Shown here: positions 1 to 6,092 of the stretch, piece after piece
Layout of the letters: every line of letters starts with the position of its first letter
Position numbering within the stretch: position 1 is the first letter of the stretch
From: Candidatus Moraniibacteriota bacterium
Lineage (GTDB): Bacteria; Patescibacteriota; Minisyncoccia; JAHIHE01; JAGLIN01
Length of the DNA: 8,921 bases
Direction: 5' to 3'
Assembly: GCA_030641185.1 (NCBI GenBank)
Contig: DAOWHY010000013.1
Span: forward strand, 1 to 8,921
Translations under genes and position numbers: made by a program
The notes under the pieces: generated by a model
Seen by the model: the letters and a program-made list of their open reading frames with translations, nothing else
What the model was told of the DNA's origin: nothing
Database searches by the model: none

Positions 1-152
1 GTGAGAAATTTGTTGAAGAGAGAATGATTTATACAAAAGAATGGTTGAAGCATAAAGATATTTATGATTACGAGGTGGTTAATTATGAAGGAAAATTAGA
101 TGAGGCGGTGGAAGAGGTGAAAGGGATTATTTTAAAAGAATGTGGAAAATAA
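1..152 (+). CDS. gmk: Guanylate kinase, C-terminal fragment (5' end outside window)
   Basis: Only the last 49 codons are present, read in the frame starting at base 3 and ending with TAA at 150-152. The peptide ends with a stretch resembling the guanylate kinase C-terminus: an ERM-initiated helix, then IYDYEVVNYEGKLDEAVEEV, close to the usual YDYVVVND-x-LDEAVEE pattern that precedes the last helix. Guanylate kinase phosphorylates GMP to GDP with ATP in the cytosol. The P-loop and GMP-binding region lie upstream of the window, so the call rests on the tail alone. The next gene is adenylate kinase, another nucleoside monophosphate kinase, which agrees with the call. Another P-loop kinase of similar fold is the main alternative. 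Confidence 0.66.
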   Translation, partial: EKFVEERMIYTKEWLKHKDIYDYEVVNYEGKLDEAVEEVKGIILKECGK

Positions 153-163
153 ACTTTGCGTTT

Positions 164-298
164 GTCATTCCCGCGGAGGCGGGAATCCAGTTAATCTCAA
201 TGAATAATAATTATAGAATAATTTTGTTAAATGAGACTTACTGGATCCCAGACATTTTTTCTAAAGCTAAAGCTTTTTAGAAAAAATTCTGGGATGAC
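164..298. repeat. Palindromic intergenic element, GTCAT family, copy 1 (upstream of adk)
   Basis: A roughly 135-bp element that begins GTCATTCC and ends GGGATGAC. The left arm (164-190) is a hairpin: GTC foot, stem ATTCCCGC / GCGGGAAT around loop GGAG, then CCAG. The right arm (241-298) has the same frame in inverted orientation, with a longer A/T-rich hairpin (TTTTTTCTAAAGCT / AGCTTTTTAGAAAAAA) between CTGGATCCCAGA and TTCTGGGATGAC. The middle holds an imperfect inverted repeat (TCTCAATGA against AATGAGACT). It fills the gap between the gmk stop (11 nt before) and the adk start. A second copy at 991-1123 shows it is a repeat family. No target-site duplication is obvious. Confidence 0.85.
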
Positions 299-322
299 AG
301 ATTAAAAATAATAAAATCCAAA

Positions 323-979
323 ATGAAAAAGAATATCAATATTATAATTATGGGACCGCAAGGTTCCGGAAAAGGAACGCAGGCGAGGATGCTGGCGGAG
401 AAATTTGAGGTGCAGATTTTTGAGACGGGAAGTGTGTTGAGAGAAATAGCTAAGCAAGATACCGAAGTTGGAAAAATAGTTGATAATGAAATAAATAAAA
501 AAGGTGGCTACGCTTCGTGGGATATTTTAAAAAAAGTTTTAAATCAAAAAATTGGTGAATTTGATAAAAATAAAGGAATAGTTTTTGACGGTACCCCAAG
601 AAGAATGGAAGAAATTAAATATTGGGAAAATACACTGCCTACAATAAATAGGACATTTGACTATGTTTTTTATGTGGATATTTCTGAAGAAGAATCAGTT
701 AAACGGCTTTCTGTTAGAAAACAATGCAGAGAAAATAAACATCTTTTAATCGTTGGGAAAGACTTGAAAGAGAAAGATACAAAATGCCCGATTTGCGGAA
801 GTGAAGTTTTTAGAAGGGAAGATGATACGCCAGAGAAAATTTTAAAGCGTTTGGAATGGAACAAAGAATTGCTCAGCCCGGTTATTAAGTATTATGAAGG
901 TAAAAATATGTTGATAAAAATAGACGGGGAGCAAAGTGTGGAGGAGGTTTTTGGGGAAATTGTGGGTTATATAAAGTAA
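323..979 (+). CDS. adk: Adenylate kinase
   Basis: Reversibly converts ATP + AMP to 2 ADP in the cytosol. The 218-residue length is normal for the long, LID-bearing type. Visible motifs: P-loop GPQGSGKGT (11-19), AMP-site ETGSVLR (34-40), and FDGTPRR (88-94), matching the family FDG[FY]PR signature. A LID region at about 130-168 ends in FRREDDTPE, the usual QREDD-x-PE. The LID carries C135, H140, C155 and C158, so a zinc site of Cys-His-Cys-Cys type is likely, in place of the common four-Cys or three-Cys/Asp set. The start at 323 lies just after repeat copy 1 and has no SD. The map gene follows across repeat copy 2, recalling the widespread adk-map order, but no secY or infA is seen. Confidence 0.95.
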   Translation: MKKNINIIIMGPQGSGKGTQARMLAEKFEVQIFETGSVLREIAKQDTEVGKIVDNEINKKGGYASWDILKKVLNQKIGEFDKNKGIVFDGTPRRMEEIKYWENTLPTINRTFDYVFYVDISEEESVKRLSVRKQCRENKHLLIVGKDLKEKDTKCPICGSEVFRREDDTPEKILKRLEWNKELLSPVIKYYEGKNMLIKIDGEQSVEEVFGEIVGYIK

Positions 980-990
980 AATTTATTTAT

Positions 991-1123
991 GTCATTCCCG
1001 CGGAGGCGGGAATCCAGTAAATCTCAATGAATAACAATTATAAAATAATTTTGTTAAATGAGACTTACTGGATCCCAGATATTTTTTATGAAGCTATCGC
1101 TTCAGAAAAAATTCTGGGATGAC
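991..1123. repeat. Palindromic intergenic element, GTCAT family, copy 2 (upstream of map)
   Basis: Nearly identical to copy 1 over the left hairpin (991-1017) and the central A/T-rich segment, where only a few positions differ. The right arm (1068-1123) keeps the flanks CTGGATCCCAGA and TTCTGGGATGAC, but its inner hairpin is different: GAAGC TATC GCTTC between T- and A-runs, in place of the CTAAAGCT hairpin of copy 1. Pairing is preserved while the sequence is not. It begins 11 nt after the adk stop, the same distance as copy 1 from its upstream stop. The automatic map ORF starts inside this element at 1058, but that start is not real. Confidence 0.85.
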
Positions 1124-1147
1124 AGAAATTTTAAAAACAATAAAACA

Positions 1148-1921
1148 ATGAAACAAAAAACAAACATAAAATCCAAATCAGAAATAAAAACAATGAGAGA
1201 GAGTGGGAAAATCCTTGCGGAGATTTTGCAATTGCTGGCTTCAAAAGTTGAGCCGGGAATTTCGGGAAACGAATTGGAAAAAATTGCCGAGAAAGAAATT
1301 AAAAAATATAATGTAATTCCTTCTTTTAAAAATTATATAATAAATAAAAATGTGATTCCTTTTCCGTCTGTGTTGTGTTTATCCATAAATGATGAAATTG
1401 TTCACGGGTTTCCTCATCATAAAATGATAAAAGAGGGAGATATTGTTAGTCTTGATATGGGAGTAAAGTATAAAGGGTTTCACAGTGATAGCGCTGTGAC
1501 AGTTGGCGCGGGGAAAATAAGCAAAAAGGCGCGGAAGCTTATTGAAGTTACGAAAGAATCTTTATTTAAAGGCATAGAACAAGTGAAGTCGGGAAACAGA
1601 ATAGGGGACATTGGATTTGCTGTGCAGAAATGCGCCGAAAAAAATGGTTTTTCCGTTGTGAGAAACTTAATCGGGCATGGCGTTGGCAGGTCAATCCATG
1701 AACCGCCGGAAGTGCCGAATTTTGGCAATAAAAAAACTGGTTTGAAATTGTGTCCCGGAATGACTTTTGCGATAGAGCCGATGTTGAATGAAGGCAATTA
1801 TTATATTAAATGTGACAATGACGGTTGGACGATTAGGACAACTGACGGGAAATTGTCCGCGCATTTTGAGCACACGGTGGCGGTGACTAATGATGGATAT
1901 GAAATTTTGACAGAAGTTTAA
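1148..1921 (+). CDS. map: Methionine aminopeptidase, type I
   Basis: Removes the initiator methionine from nascent proteins and is a di-metal 'pita-bread' hydrolase. The 257 residues from the start at 1148 match the usual length for the bacterial type I enzyme. All five metal ligands are visible in family context: D103 (SLDMG), D114 (HSDSA), H177 (GHGVGR), E210 (FAIEPM) and E241 (HFEHT). The substrate-site His is H86 (VHGFPHH). There is no N-terminal zinc finger extension, as expected in bacteria. An in-frame upstream ATG at 1058 would add 30 residues encoded by repeat copy 2 (MRLTGSQIFF...), which is rejected. The chosen start follows an A-rich, SD-less leader. The gene lies downstream of adk and probably shares its transcript. 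Confidence 0.95.
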   Translation: MKQKTNIKSKSEIKTMRESGKILAEILQLLASKVEPGISGNELEKIAEKEIKKYNVIPSFKNYIINKNVIPFPSVLCLSINDEIVHGFPHHKMIKEGDIVSLDMGVKYKGFHSDSAVTVGAGKISKKARKLIEVTKESLFKGIEQVKSGNRIGDIGFAVQKCAEKNGFSVVRNLIGHGVGRSIHEPPEVPNFGNKKTGLKLCPGMTFAIEPMLNEGNYYIKCDNDGWTIRTTDGKLSAHFEHTVAVTNDGYEILTEV

Positions 1922-1924
1922 TCT

Positions 1925-2063
1925 GTCATTGCGAGGAGCCCGAGTGAACGCAGTGAGCGAGAAGGCGACGAAGCAATCCCGTAACTATGCACAATGAATT
2001 TAATCACGGGATTGCTTCGTCGGCATTTCTCTCGCTTCGCTCGTTCAGCCTTCTCGCAATGAC
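1925..2063. repeat. Long inverted repeat, GTCATTGCGAG family (between map and yqgF)
   Basis: A 139-bp palindromic element that starts 3 nt after the map stop. The left arm (1925-1982) begins GTCATTGCGAGG and ends GAAGCAATCCCGT. The right arm (2006-2063) begins ACGGGATTGCTTCG and ends CTTCTCGCAATGAC. The arms pair with each other over most of their length. Each arm also contains its own hairpins, such as CATTGCGAG against GCAATC, and inner GAGCGA/TCGCTC-type complementarity. The sequence is unrelated to copies 1 and 2, but the plan is the same: GTCAT, arm hairpin, AATCC, spacer, then the inverse. It could also act as a transcript-stabilising or terminating structure after map. Confidence 0.88.
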
Positions 2064-2085
2064 ATTTTGTAATTCAAAATAATTT

Positions 2086-2493
2086 ATGAGAATATTATCC
2101 ATAGATCACGGCGATAAAAAAACTGGGCTGGCTATTTCGGATGAGGACGAAAAATTGGCCAGCCGTTTTTTGACGGTTGAAAATAAATCTTTGGATAATT
2201 TAATAAAAAAAATAAAAAATGTTGTTTTAGAAAAAAATATTTCAAAAATAATTCTTGGCATTCCAATCGGATTTAAGGGCGAAAGCGCGCAGACACGAAA
2301 TATAAAGAAATTTTCCGCTAAGTTAAGCGGAAATATTGATATACCGATCATAGAAATAAATGAAATTTTTACCTCCAAAATGGCTGAAGAAAATTTAAAA
2401 AAAGCTGGAATAAAAAGTGAAAACATAAAAGAAATTATAGACCAAGAAGCGGCGAGAATTATTTTACAGGATTATTTAAATAAAAAAGATTAA
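2086..2493 (+). CDS. yqgF: Putative pre-16S rRNA nuclease / Holliday junction resolvase-like (YqgF/RuvX family)
   Basis: A small RNase H-fold protein of 135 residues, the normal family length. In other bacteria YqgF trims the 5' end of 16S rRNA; the older name RuvX reflects similarity to Holliday junction resolvases. Family features in order: an N-terminal strand with D7 in SIDHGDKKTGLAIS (family pattern G-x-D-x-G-x-x-R-x-G-x-A), the glycine-rich ILGIPIGFKGE at 56-66, INEIFTS at 91-97 (position of the usual DER[LF]TT, giving E93), and D119 in IIDQEAARIILQDYL. Three acidic residues are therefore in place. The start at 2086 lies 22 nt after the preceding repeat and has no SD. No alternative function is suggested by the neighbours. 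Confidence 0.9.
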   Translation: MRILSIDHGDKKTGLAISDEDEKLASRFLTVENKSLDNLIKKIKNVVLEKNISKIILGIPIGFKGESAQTRNIKKFSAKLSGNIDIPIIEINEIFTSKMAEENLKKAGIKSENIKEIIDQEAARIILQDYLNKKD

Positions 2494-2496
2494 TTG

Positions 2497-2524
2497 TTGA
2501 TTATATGAACAATTATGATAAGAT
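2497..2524 (+). promoter_or_regulatory. Possible promoter upstream of galT
   Basis: TTGATT at 2497-2502 and TAAGAT at 2519-2524 are spaced by 16 bp, each matching the sigma-70 consensus at 4 of 6 positions. A short inverted repeat ATTGTT / AACAAT overlaps it. In A/T-rich DNA such matches are common, so this is weak. It would give galT a transcript start independent of the upstream genes, reading through the repeat at 2553-2671. Confidence 0.25.
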
Positions 2525-2552
2525 GTAATTGTATCGTTGTTTTTGTATTTTT

Positions 2553-2671
2553 GTCATTTCAAAACGGAACCGCAGTGGAGTGAGAAATCTAAAGATATTA
2601 CCATACAAACAGAATAATTATGCTTACTCAGCTCATAGATCTCTCAGTCGTTGCAACTCCCTCGAGATGAC
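2553..2671. repeat. Palindromic intergenic element, GTCATTTC/GTCATCTC family (upstream of galT)
   Basis: The left arm (2553-2591) runs from GTCATTTC to GAGAAATCTA and carries the CGCAGTGGAGTGAG core common in this type of bacterial repeat. The right arm (2636-2671) is the inverted counterpart, from TAGATCTCTCAG to CTCGAGATGAC. A 44-bp A/T-rich spacer separates them. Each arm is itself a hairpin (ATTTC / GAAAT on the left, ATCTC / GAGAT on the right), and the two arms also pair. The automatic galT ORF reads through it from 2529; that reading is a by-product of the repeat being open in one frame. Confidence 0.82.
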
Positions 2672-2702
2672 AAAAGATAATAAATTTTCTAATTTAAAAT
2701 AT

Positions 2703-3716
2703 ATGGAAACAAATGAAAAAGAAAAAATATTTTCCCAACTTAGAAAAGATCTTGTCAGCGGGACTTGGGTTATTTATTCAACGGAAAGGAAAAAAAGACC
2801 TGATTTTTTGAAAGAAGAAGCAGTAAAAAAAGAAAGCGCAGAGGATTTGAAAAAATGTCCGTTTTGTAAAAAAAATATTTTAGATCAGGAAGAAGACGTT
2901 CTCGTATATTTAAAAAACAACAAAGACTGGAGCTTAAAAGTTTTTCCAAATAAATTTCCAGCGCTTTGCTCGGATTATAAAAATATAAACAGCAGGGAAC
3001 ACGGACCCTTTGAAGTAATAGACGGAGTTGGATATCATGAAGTTTTAGTTACCGAAGATCATCAGAAAGATATTCCCGAAATGGAAATTGAGCGTGTTGC
3101 GGAGATAATAGACGCTTATCAAGATAGATATTTAGCGCTAATGAATAGAAAACATATCAAATATATTTCCATATTTAAAAATTACGGACGCGAAGCGGGA
3201 GCTTCCATTAAGCATCCGCACAGTCAGATAATAGCGATGCCTGTGATAGATCCGGATGTTTTTAGAAGTTTAAGCGGAAGTGAAAATTATTATAAGTCTC
3301 ATTTAGAATGCGTGCATTGCGCGATGATTGAATGGGAAAAAGAAAGTAGCAAAAGAATAGTATTTGAGAATGAAGAATTTATGGCCATTTGTCCTTTTGT
3401 TTCAAGAGTTCCTTTTGAGATGAGAATTTATCCCAAAAGGCATGTATCATATTTTGAGAGAATTACAGATGAACAGAAAATGGAATTAGCGGAAGCGATG
3501 AAATTTTGTTTGTCAAAATTAAAGAAGAATTTAAATGATCCAGCTTATAATTTATTTTTACACACGGCACCTTGTAATGGACAGGTTTATGATCATTATC
3601 ACTGGCATTTTGAAATATTCCCAAAAACAAATACTTGGGCGGGACTTGAGCTTAGTACCGGAATAGAGGTTTGTTCTATAATTCCAGAAAGAGCGGCAAC
3701 GATATTGAGAGAATGA
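2703..3716 (+). CDS. galT: GalT-family nucleotidyltransferase (galactose-1-phosphate uridylyltransferase-like)
   Basis: A HIT-superfamily enzyme that moves a nucleotidyl group between a sugar-1-phosphate and a nucleotide sugar through a nucleotidyl-histidine. 337 residues from the chosen start, normal for class I GalT. Visible: RKDLVSGTWVIYSTERKKRP near the N-terminus, zinc-type CPFC (C52, C55), GYHEVLV (H112), the active-site HPHSQ (171-175; H173 is the expected nucleophile), and the second-domain HYHWHFEIFP (299-307 region). An extra CVHC pair (203-206) could bind metal. HPHSQ instead of HPHGQ occurs in GalT relatives that include ADP-glucose phosphorylases, so the sugar and nucleotide are not certain. 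No galK or galE is in the window. The upstream ATG at 2529 is rejected because it lies before repeat sequence. No SD. Confidence 0.85.
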   Translation: METNEKEKIFSQLRKDLVSGTWVIYSTERKKRPDFLKEEAVKKESAEDLKKCPFCKKNILDQEEDVLVYLKNNKDWSLKVFPNKFPALCSDYKNINSREHGPFEVIDGVGYHEVLVTEDHQKDIPEMEIERVAEIIDAYQDRYLALMNRKHIKYISIFKNYGREAGASIKHPHSQIIAMPVIDPDVFRSLSGSENYYKSHLECVHCAMIEWEKESSKRIVFENEEFMAICPFVSRVPFEMRIYPKRHVSYFERITDEQKMELAEAMKFCLSKLKKNLNDPAYNLFLHTAPCNGQVYDHYHWHFEIFPKTNTWAGLELSTGIEVCSIIPERAATILRE

Positions 3717-3726
3717 TTTATAAAAA

Positions 3727-3832
3727 GAAATTTATGGAAATTCGCTTCGCGAAATTTGTAGAAATTAATTGTAGCTTTCTGCAATAAATTACTATCAATT
3801 TTTATTAATTACAACAAGTTTCAACTAATTTC
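3727..3832. repeat. Degenerate inverted repeat built of phased GAAATT units
   Basis: This stretch fills most of the galT to COG2426 gap. GAAATT occurs at 3727, 3737, 3751 and 3761, spaced 10, 14 and 10 bp. The complement-like AATTTC and AGTTTC occur at 3827 and 3817, also 10 bp apart, so the whole region is a loose inverted repeat. A compact hairpin AATTCGC TT CGCGAAATT-like lies near 3739-3756. It does not share the GTCAT ends of the other elements. It could be a separate repeat family or a leader structure for the next gene. Confidence 0.45.
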
Positions 3833-3841
3833 TATTTATTT

Positions 3842-4324
3842 ATGGATATTTCATCTTTATTCAACAACTTCCCCCCCGAATTAGCAACTTTCATAATCTC
3901 AATGCTTCCTGTTTCTGAGCTTAGAGGAGCGATTCCAGTTGCGATTGGCGTTTATCATTTGAATCCAGTTGAAGCATACTTTTTGGCGATTATCGGAAAT
4001 ATTGTTCCCGTAGTTTTTATCTTGAAATACATTGATCCAGTTTCAAAATATTTGATGTCTAAATCAAAATTCTTTAATAATTTTTTCACTCATCTTTTTG
4101 AACACACGAGAAAAAAACATAACGGCAAATTTGAGAAATGGGGCGCGTTAGCGCTGATAACTTTTGTTGCTATTCCGCTTCCCATTACGGGTGGCTGGAG
4201 CGGAGCAATTGCCGCTTTTGTTTTTGGGATTCCGTTTAAAAAAGCCTTGCCTTTGATATTTTTAGGAGTGATGATCGCGGGGGTGATTGTGACGGGGTTG
4301 AGTTTGGGGGTTTGGGGATTTTAA
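3842..4324 (+). CDS. COG2426-family small integral membrane protein (putative small multidrug export protein)
   Basis: A 160-residue hydrophobic protein with about four membrane-spanning or re-entrant segments (roughly 13-35, 45-62, 101-124 and 134-157). A basic stretch lies between them at 88-99 (HTRKKHNGKFEK). Two motifs identify the family: SELRGAIPVAIG at 25-36, and IPLPITGGWSGAIAA at 111-125. Families of this type are annotated as putative small multidrug export proteins (Sm_multidrug_ex), but transport activity is poorly established, so substrate and direction are unknown. It starts at 3842 directly after an A/T-rich leader without SD. No linked transporter or regulator gives a functional clue. 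Confidence 0.8.
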   Translation: MDISSLFNNFPPELATFIISMLPVSELRGAIPVAIGVYHLNPVEAYFLAIIGNIVPVVFILKYIDPVSKYLMSKSKFFNNFFTHLFEHTRKKHNGKFEKWGALALITFVAIPLPITGGWSGAIAAFVFGIPFKKALPLIFLGVMIAGVIVTGLSLGVWGF

Positions 4325-4349
4325 AGTTTTTGTCATTTCTGATGCATTT

Positions 4350-4382
4350 GTCATTCCTGCGGATGCAGGAATCCAGATGCAA
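4350..4382 (+). repeat. Left terminal inverted repeat of the GIY-YIG element
   Basis: Internally palindromic: ATTCCTGC at 4353-4360 pairs with GCAGGAAT at 4365-4372 around loop GGAT, followed by CCAGATGCAA. It pairs with 4798-4830 with a single mismatch, which falls in the loop. Confidence 0.85.
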
Positions 4383-4442
4383 TATTATTAAACATTATTT
4401 TAAAATAAAACTTTCTAAAAAAACAAAAACTCTTTTATAAAA

Positions 4443-4739
4443 ATGAAAACAGAAAAAATTTATTATATTTATATTACAGCAAGCAAAAGAAATGGTACTT
4501 TATACATTGGAGTAACATCCAATCTTAAGAAAAGAATTTACGAACATAAAGAAAGTCTAATAGACGGATTTACAAAAAAATATAAAGTTAGTAAACTTGT
4601 TTATTTTGAAACAACAAATGATATCAATTCTGCCATTCAAAGAGAAAAACAAATGAAAAAGTGGAAAAGAGAATGGAAGCTAAAATTAATTGAAAGAGAA
4701 AATCCTTGCTGGATAGATTTATATGATAATTTAGAATAA
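4443..4739 (+). CDS. Single-domain GIY-YIG nuclease family protein
   Basis: 98 residues forming one complete GIY-YIG domain with no DNA-binding extension. Visible: the first strand YYIYI (7-11), second motif YIGVTSNL (21-28), catalytic-type Arg R31 and H35 in RIYEHK, an F-T-K-K-Y motif at 43-47, and metal-binding Glu E68 in AIQREKQMKKW. The tail W-K-x-x-LIE-x-x-NP-x-W-x-DLY is typical of a small, widespread subfamily often mislabelled as an excinuclease UvrC subunit. UvrC itself is about 600 residues, so this is not UvrC. The substrate of the subfamily is not firmly known. The gene lies alone between inverted repeats, separate from the flanking genes, suggesting a homing- or REP-transposase-like role. 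The start at 4443 has no SD. Confidence 0.9.
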   Translation: MKTEKIYYIYITASKRNGTLYIGVTSNLKKRIYEHKESLIDGFTKKYKVSKLVYFETTNDINSAIQREKQMKKWKREWKLKLIERENPCWIDLYDNLE

Positions 4740-4797
4740 TGATTGTTAATCCTTTTTGCATATACTATTAATTTTTGATGCTTAGAGTTATTTGATT

Positions 4798-4830
4798 TTG
4801 CATCTGGATTCCTGCCTCCGCAGGAATGAC
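4798..4830 (-). repeat. Right terminal inverted repeat of the GIY-YIG element
   Basis: Reverse complement of 4350-4382 except for one base in the hairpin loop (GGAG instead of GGAT). The outermost bases GAATGAC end 28 nt before the start of the cysteine desulfurase gene. Confidence 0.85.
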
Positions 4831-4858
4831 AAGTGTTTTATTTTTTTAAATAAATTAT

Positions 4859-6037
4859 ATGAAAAAAATATATTTAGACCATGCGGCGACTACGCCATTA
4901 GATAAAAAAGTTTTAGATGAAATGATGCCTTATTTTAGCCAAAAGTTTGGCAATCCTTCAAGTATTCATCAGTTTGGGCAAGAGGCAATGGAAGCAGTTG
5001 ATAAAGCGCGACAGCAAGTTGCTGATTTTTTGGGTTGTAGCTCAAGTGAAATTATTTTTACAAGTGGCGCGACTGAAAGTAATAACATGACAATCAAGGG
5101 AGTTATAAAAGCAAGCAATGTTAAAAATCCTCATATAATAACTTCTGCGATTGAACATCCTTGTATTTTAAATTCTTGCAAAGAGGCAGAAAAAGAGGGA
5201 AGCGAGGTAGCTTATTTGGGAGTTGATAAAGATGGAATTATAGATTTAGAGGATATTGAAAAAGCGATAAAAGAAAATACGATTTTAATTTCTATAATGT
5301 ATGCTAATAATGAAGTGGGGACGATAGAGCCGATTGCTGAGATAGGGAAATTGTTGAAAAAAATAAATTCAGAAAGAGAAGAAAATAAATTGCCAAAAAT
5401 ATATTTTCAAACTGACGCGGTGCAGGCGATAAATTATCTTGATTGTGATGTTGATAATTTAGGCGTTGATTTGCTTTCTTTGTCAGGTCATAAAATTTAC
5501 GGGCCAAAGGGGGTTGGAGTTTTGTATGTTAAACAAGGAACTAAAATAAAAGCCATTCAAGATGGCGGAGAACAGGAAAATAATCTTCGCGCTGGAACTC
5601 ATAATGTGCCAGGAATTGTTGGACTTGGAAAAGCAATCTCTTTAATTTCTGAAAATAGAAGTAGAATAAAAGAAATAAAAAAACTCCGTGATTATTTTAT
5701 TGATGAGGTTTTGAAAAATATTACAGATGCAAGACTTAACGGCTCAAAGGAATTTCGTCTTCCGCATAATATAAATTTTAGTTTCAAGGGTATTGAAGGC
5801 GAGAGCTTGCTTATGATGCTTGATGCTGATGGCATAGCGGTTTCTACCGGTTCTGCCTGTTCGTCTGCTTCTCTGAAACCTTCTCATGTTTTAACCGCTA
5901 TGAAAATTTCGCCAGAGATTGCTCATGCCAGCATAAGATTTACTCTCGGGAAAGATACGACGAAAGAGGATATTGATTATACTTTGAAAGTTTTAAAAGA
6001 AAAAATAAAGAAATTAAGAGAAATATCAGGGATGTAA
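4859..6037 (+). CDS. iscS: Cysteine desulfurase (NifS/IscS family)
   Basis: A PLP enzyme that removes sulfur from L-cysteine as an enzyme-bound persulfide for Fe-S clusters or tRNA thiolation. 392 residues, normal for the family. Visible: YLDHAATTP (5-13), GNPSSIH (31-37), SGATESNN (69-76), H100 in the PLP-stacking EHP, NNEVGTI (150-156), D186 and Q189 in TDAVQ, the PLP lysine K212 in SGHKIYGPKGVG, and RAGTHNVP (244-251). The persulfide cysteine C334 lies in STGSACSSASLKPSHVL, with the arrangement typical of the IscS/NifS class rather than SufS. No IscU, IscR or tRNA-thiolase gene is adjacent, so IscS versus NifS naming is by similarity only. It starts right after the GIY-YIG element, without SD. 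Confidence 0.93.
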   Translation: MKKIYLDHAATTPLDKKVLDEMMPYFSQKFGNPSSIHQFGQEAMEAVDKARQQVADFLGCSSSEIIFTSGATESNNMTIKGVIKASNVKNPHIITSAIEHPCILNSCKEAEKEGSEVAYLGVDKDGIIDLEDIEKAIKENTILISIMYANNEVGTIEPIAEIGKLLKKINSEREENKLPKIYFQTDAVQAINYLDCDVDNLGVDLLSLSGHKIYGPKGVGVLYVKQGTKIKAIQDGGEQENNLRAGTHNVPGIVGLGKAISLISENRSRIKEIKKLRDYFIDEVLKNITDARLNGSKEFRLPHNINFSFKGIEGESLLMMLDADGIAVSTGSACSSASLKPSHVLTAMKISPEIAHASIRFTLGKDTTKEDIDYTLKVLKEKIKKLREISGM

Positions 6038-6067
6038 ATTAAACATAATAGGACTTACGTGTTTCAT

Positions 6068-6092
6068 GTCATCCTGAGCTTGTCGAAGGATA
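6068..6092 (+). repeat. Solitary half of a GTCATCCTGAGC-type repeat
   Basis: GTCATCCTGAGC is followed by TTGTCGAAGGAT: a GTCATCCT...AGGAT hairpin arm of a repeat found in many bacterial genomes. The inverted partner arm is not seen in the remaining 47 bases before atpZ. Read in frame it gives the familiar spurious peptide VILSLSKD, which is why the automatic ORF starts too early at 6059. Confidence 0.75.

Larger units (their letters stand above)
4348..4832. mobile_element. Candidate mobile element: GIY-YIG nuclease gene between 33-35-bp terminal inverted repeats
   Basis: The left terminal repeat (4350-4382) and the right one (4798-4830) are inverted copies with 32 of 33 identical bases. The match extends two bases outward on each side and stops abruptly inward. 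Each has a GTC foot, a stem ATTCCTGC / GCAGGAAT with loop GGAT or GGAG, then CCAGATGCAA. The only gene between them is the GIY-YIG nuclease at 4443-4739. The terminal hairpin matches the left arm of repeat copies 1 and 2, with C-to-T and G-to-A changes that keep pairing. No target duplication is evident. A partial extra GTCATTTC at 4331 suggests insertion beside or into an older repeat. Confidence 0.62.

Noticed and set aside
1058..1147. N-terminal extension of map by 30 residues
   Set aside because: It is encoded by the right arm of repeat copy 2, does not resemble the family N-terminus, and a start at 1148 gives the normal length.
1480..1873. Minus-strand open frames opposite map, and similar ones opposite adk, yqgF, iscS, pyrF and pyrE
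   Set aside because: They are out-of-frame shadows of well-supported genes, with low-complexity translations and no family motifs.
164..2063. CRISPR array
   Set aside because: The repeats are few, long, internally palindromic, separated by whole genes, and belong to different families. There are no regular spacers and no cas genes.
2529..2702. N-terminal extension of the GalT-family protein by 58 residues
   Set aside because: The stretch covers the palindromic element at 2553-2671. Family similarity begins with the methionine at 2703.
4443..4739. Excinuclease UvrC or an intron-encoded endonuclease inside an intron
   Set aside because: The protein is only one GIY-YIG domain, far shorter than UvrC, and the gene is intergenic between two intact genes, so no interrupted host gene or group I intron is indicated.
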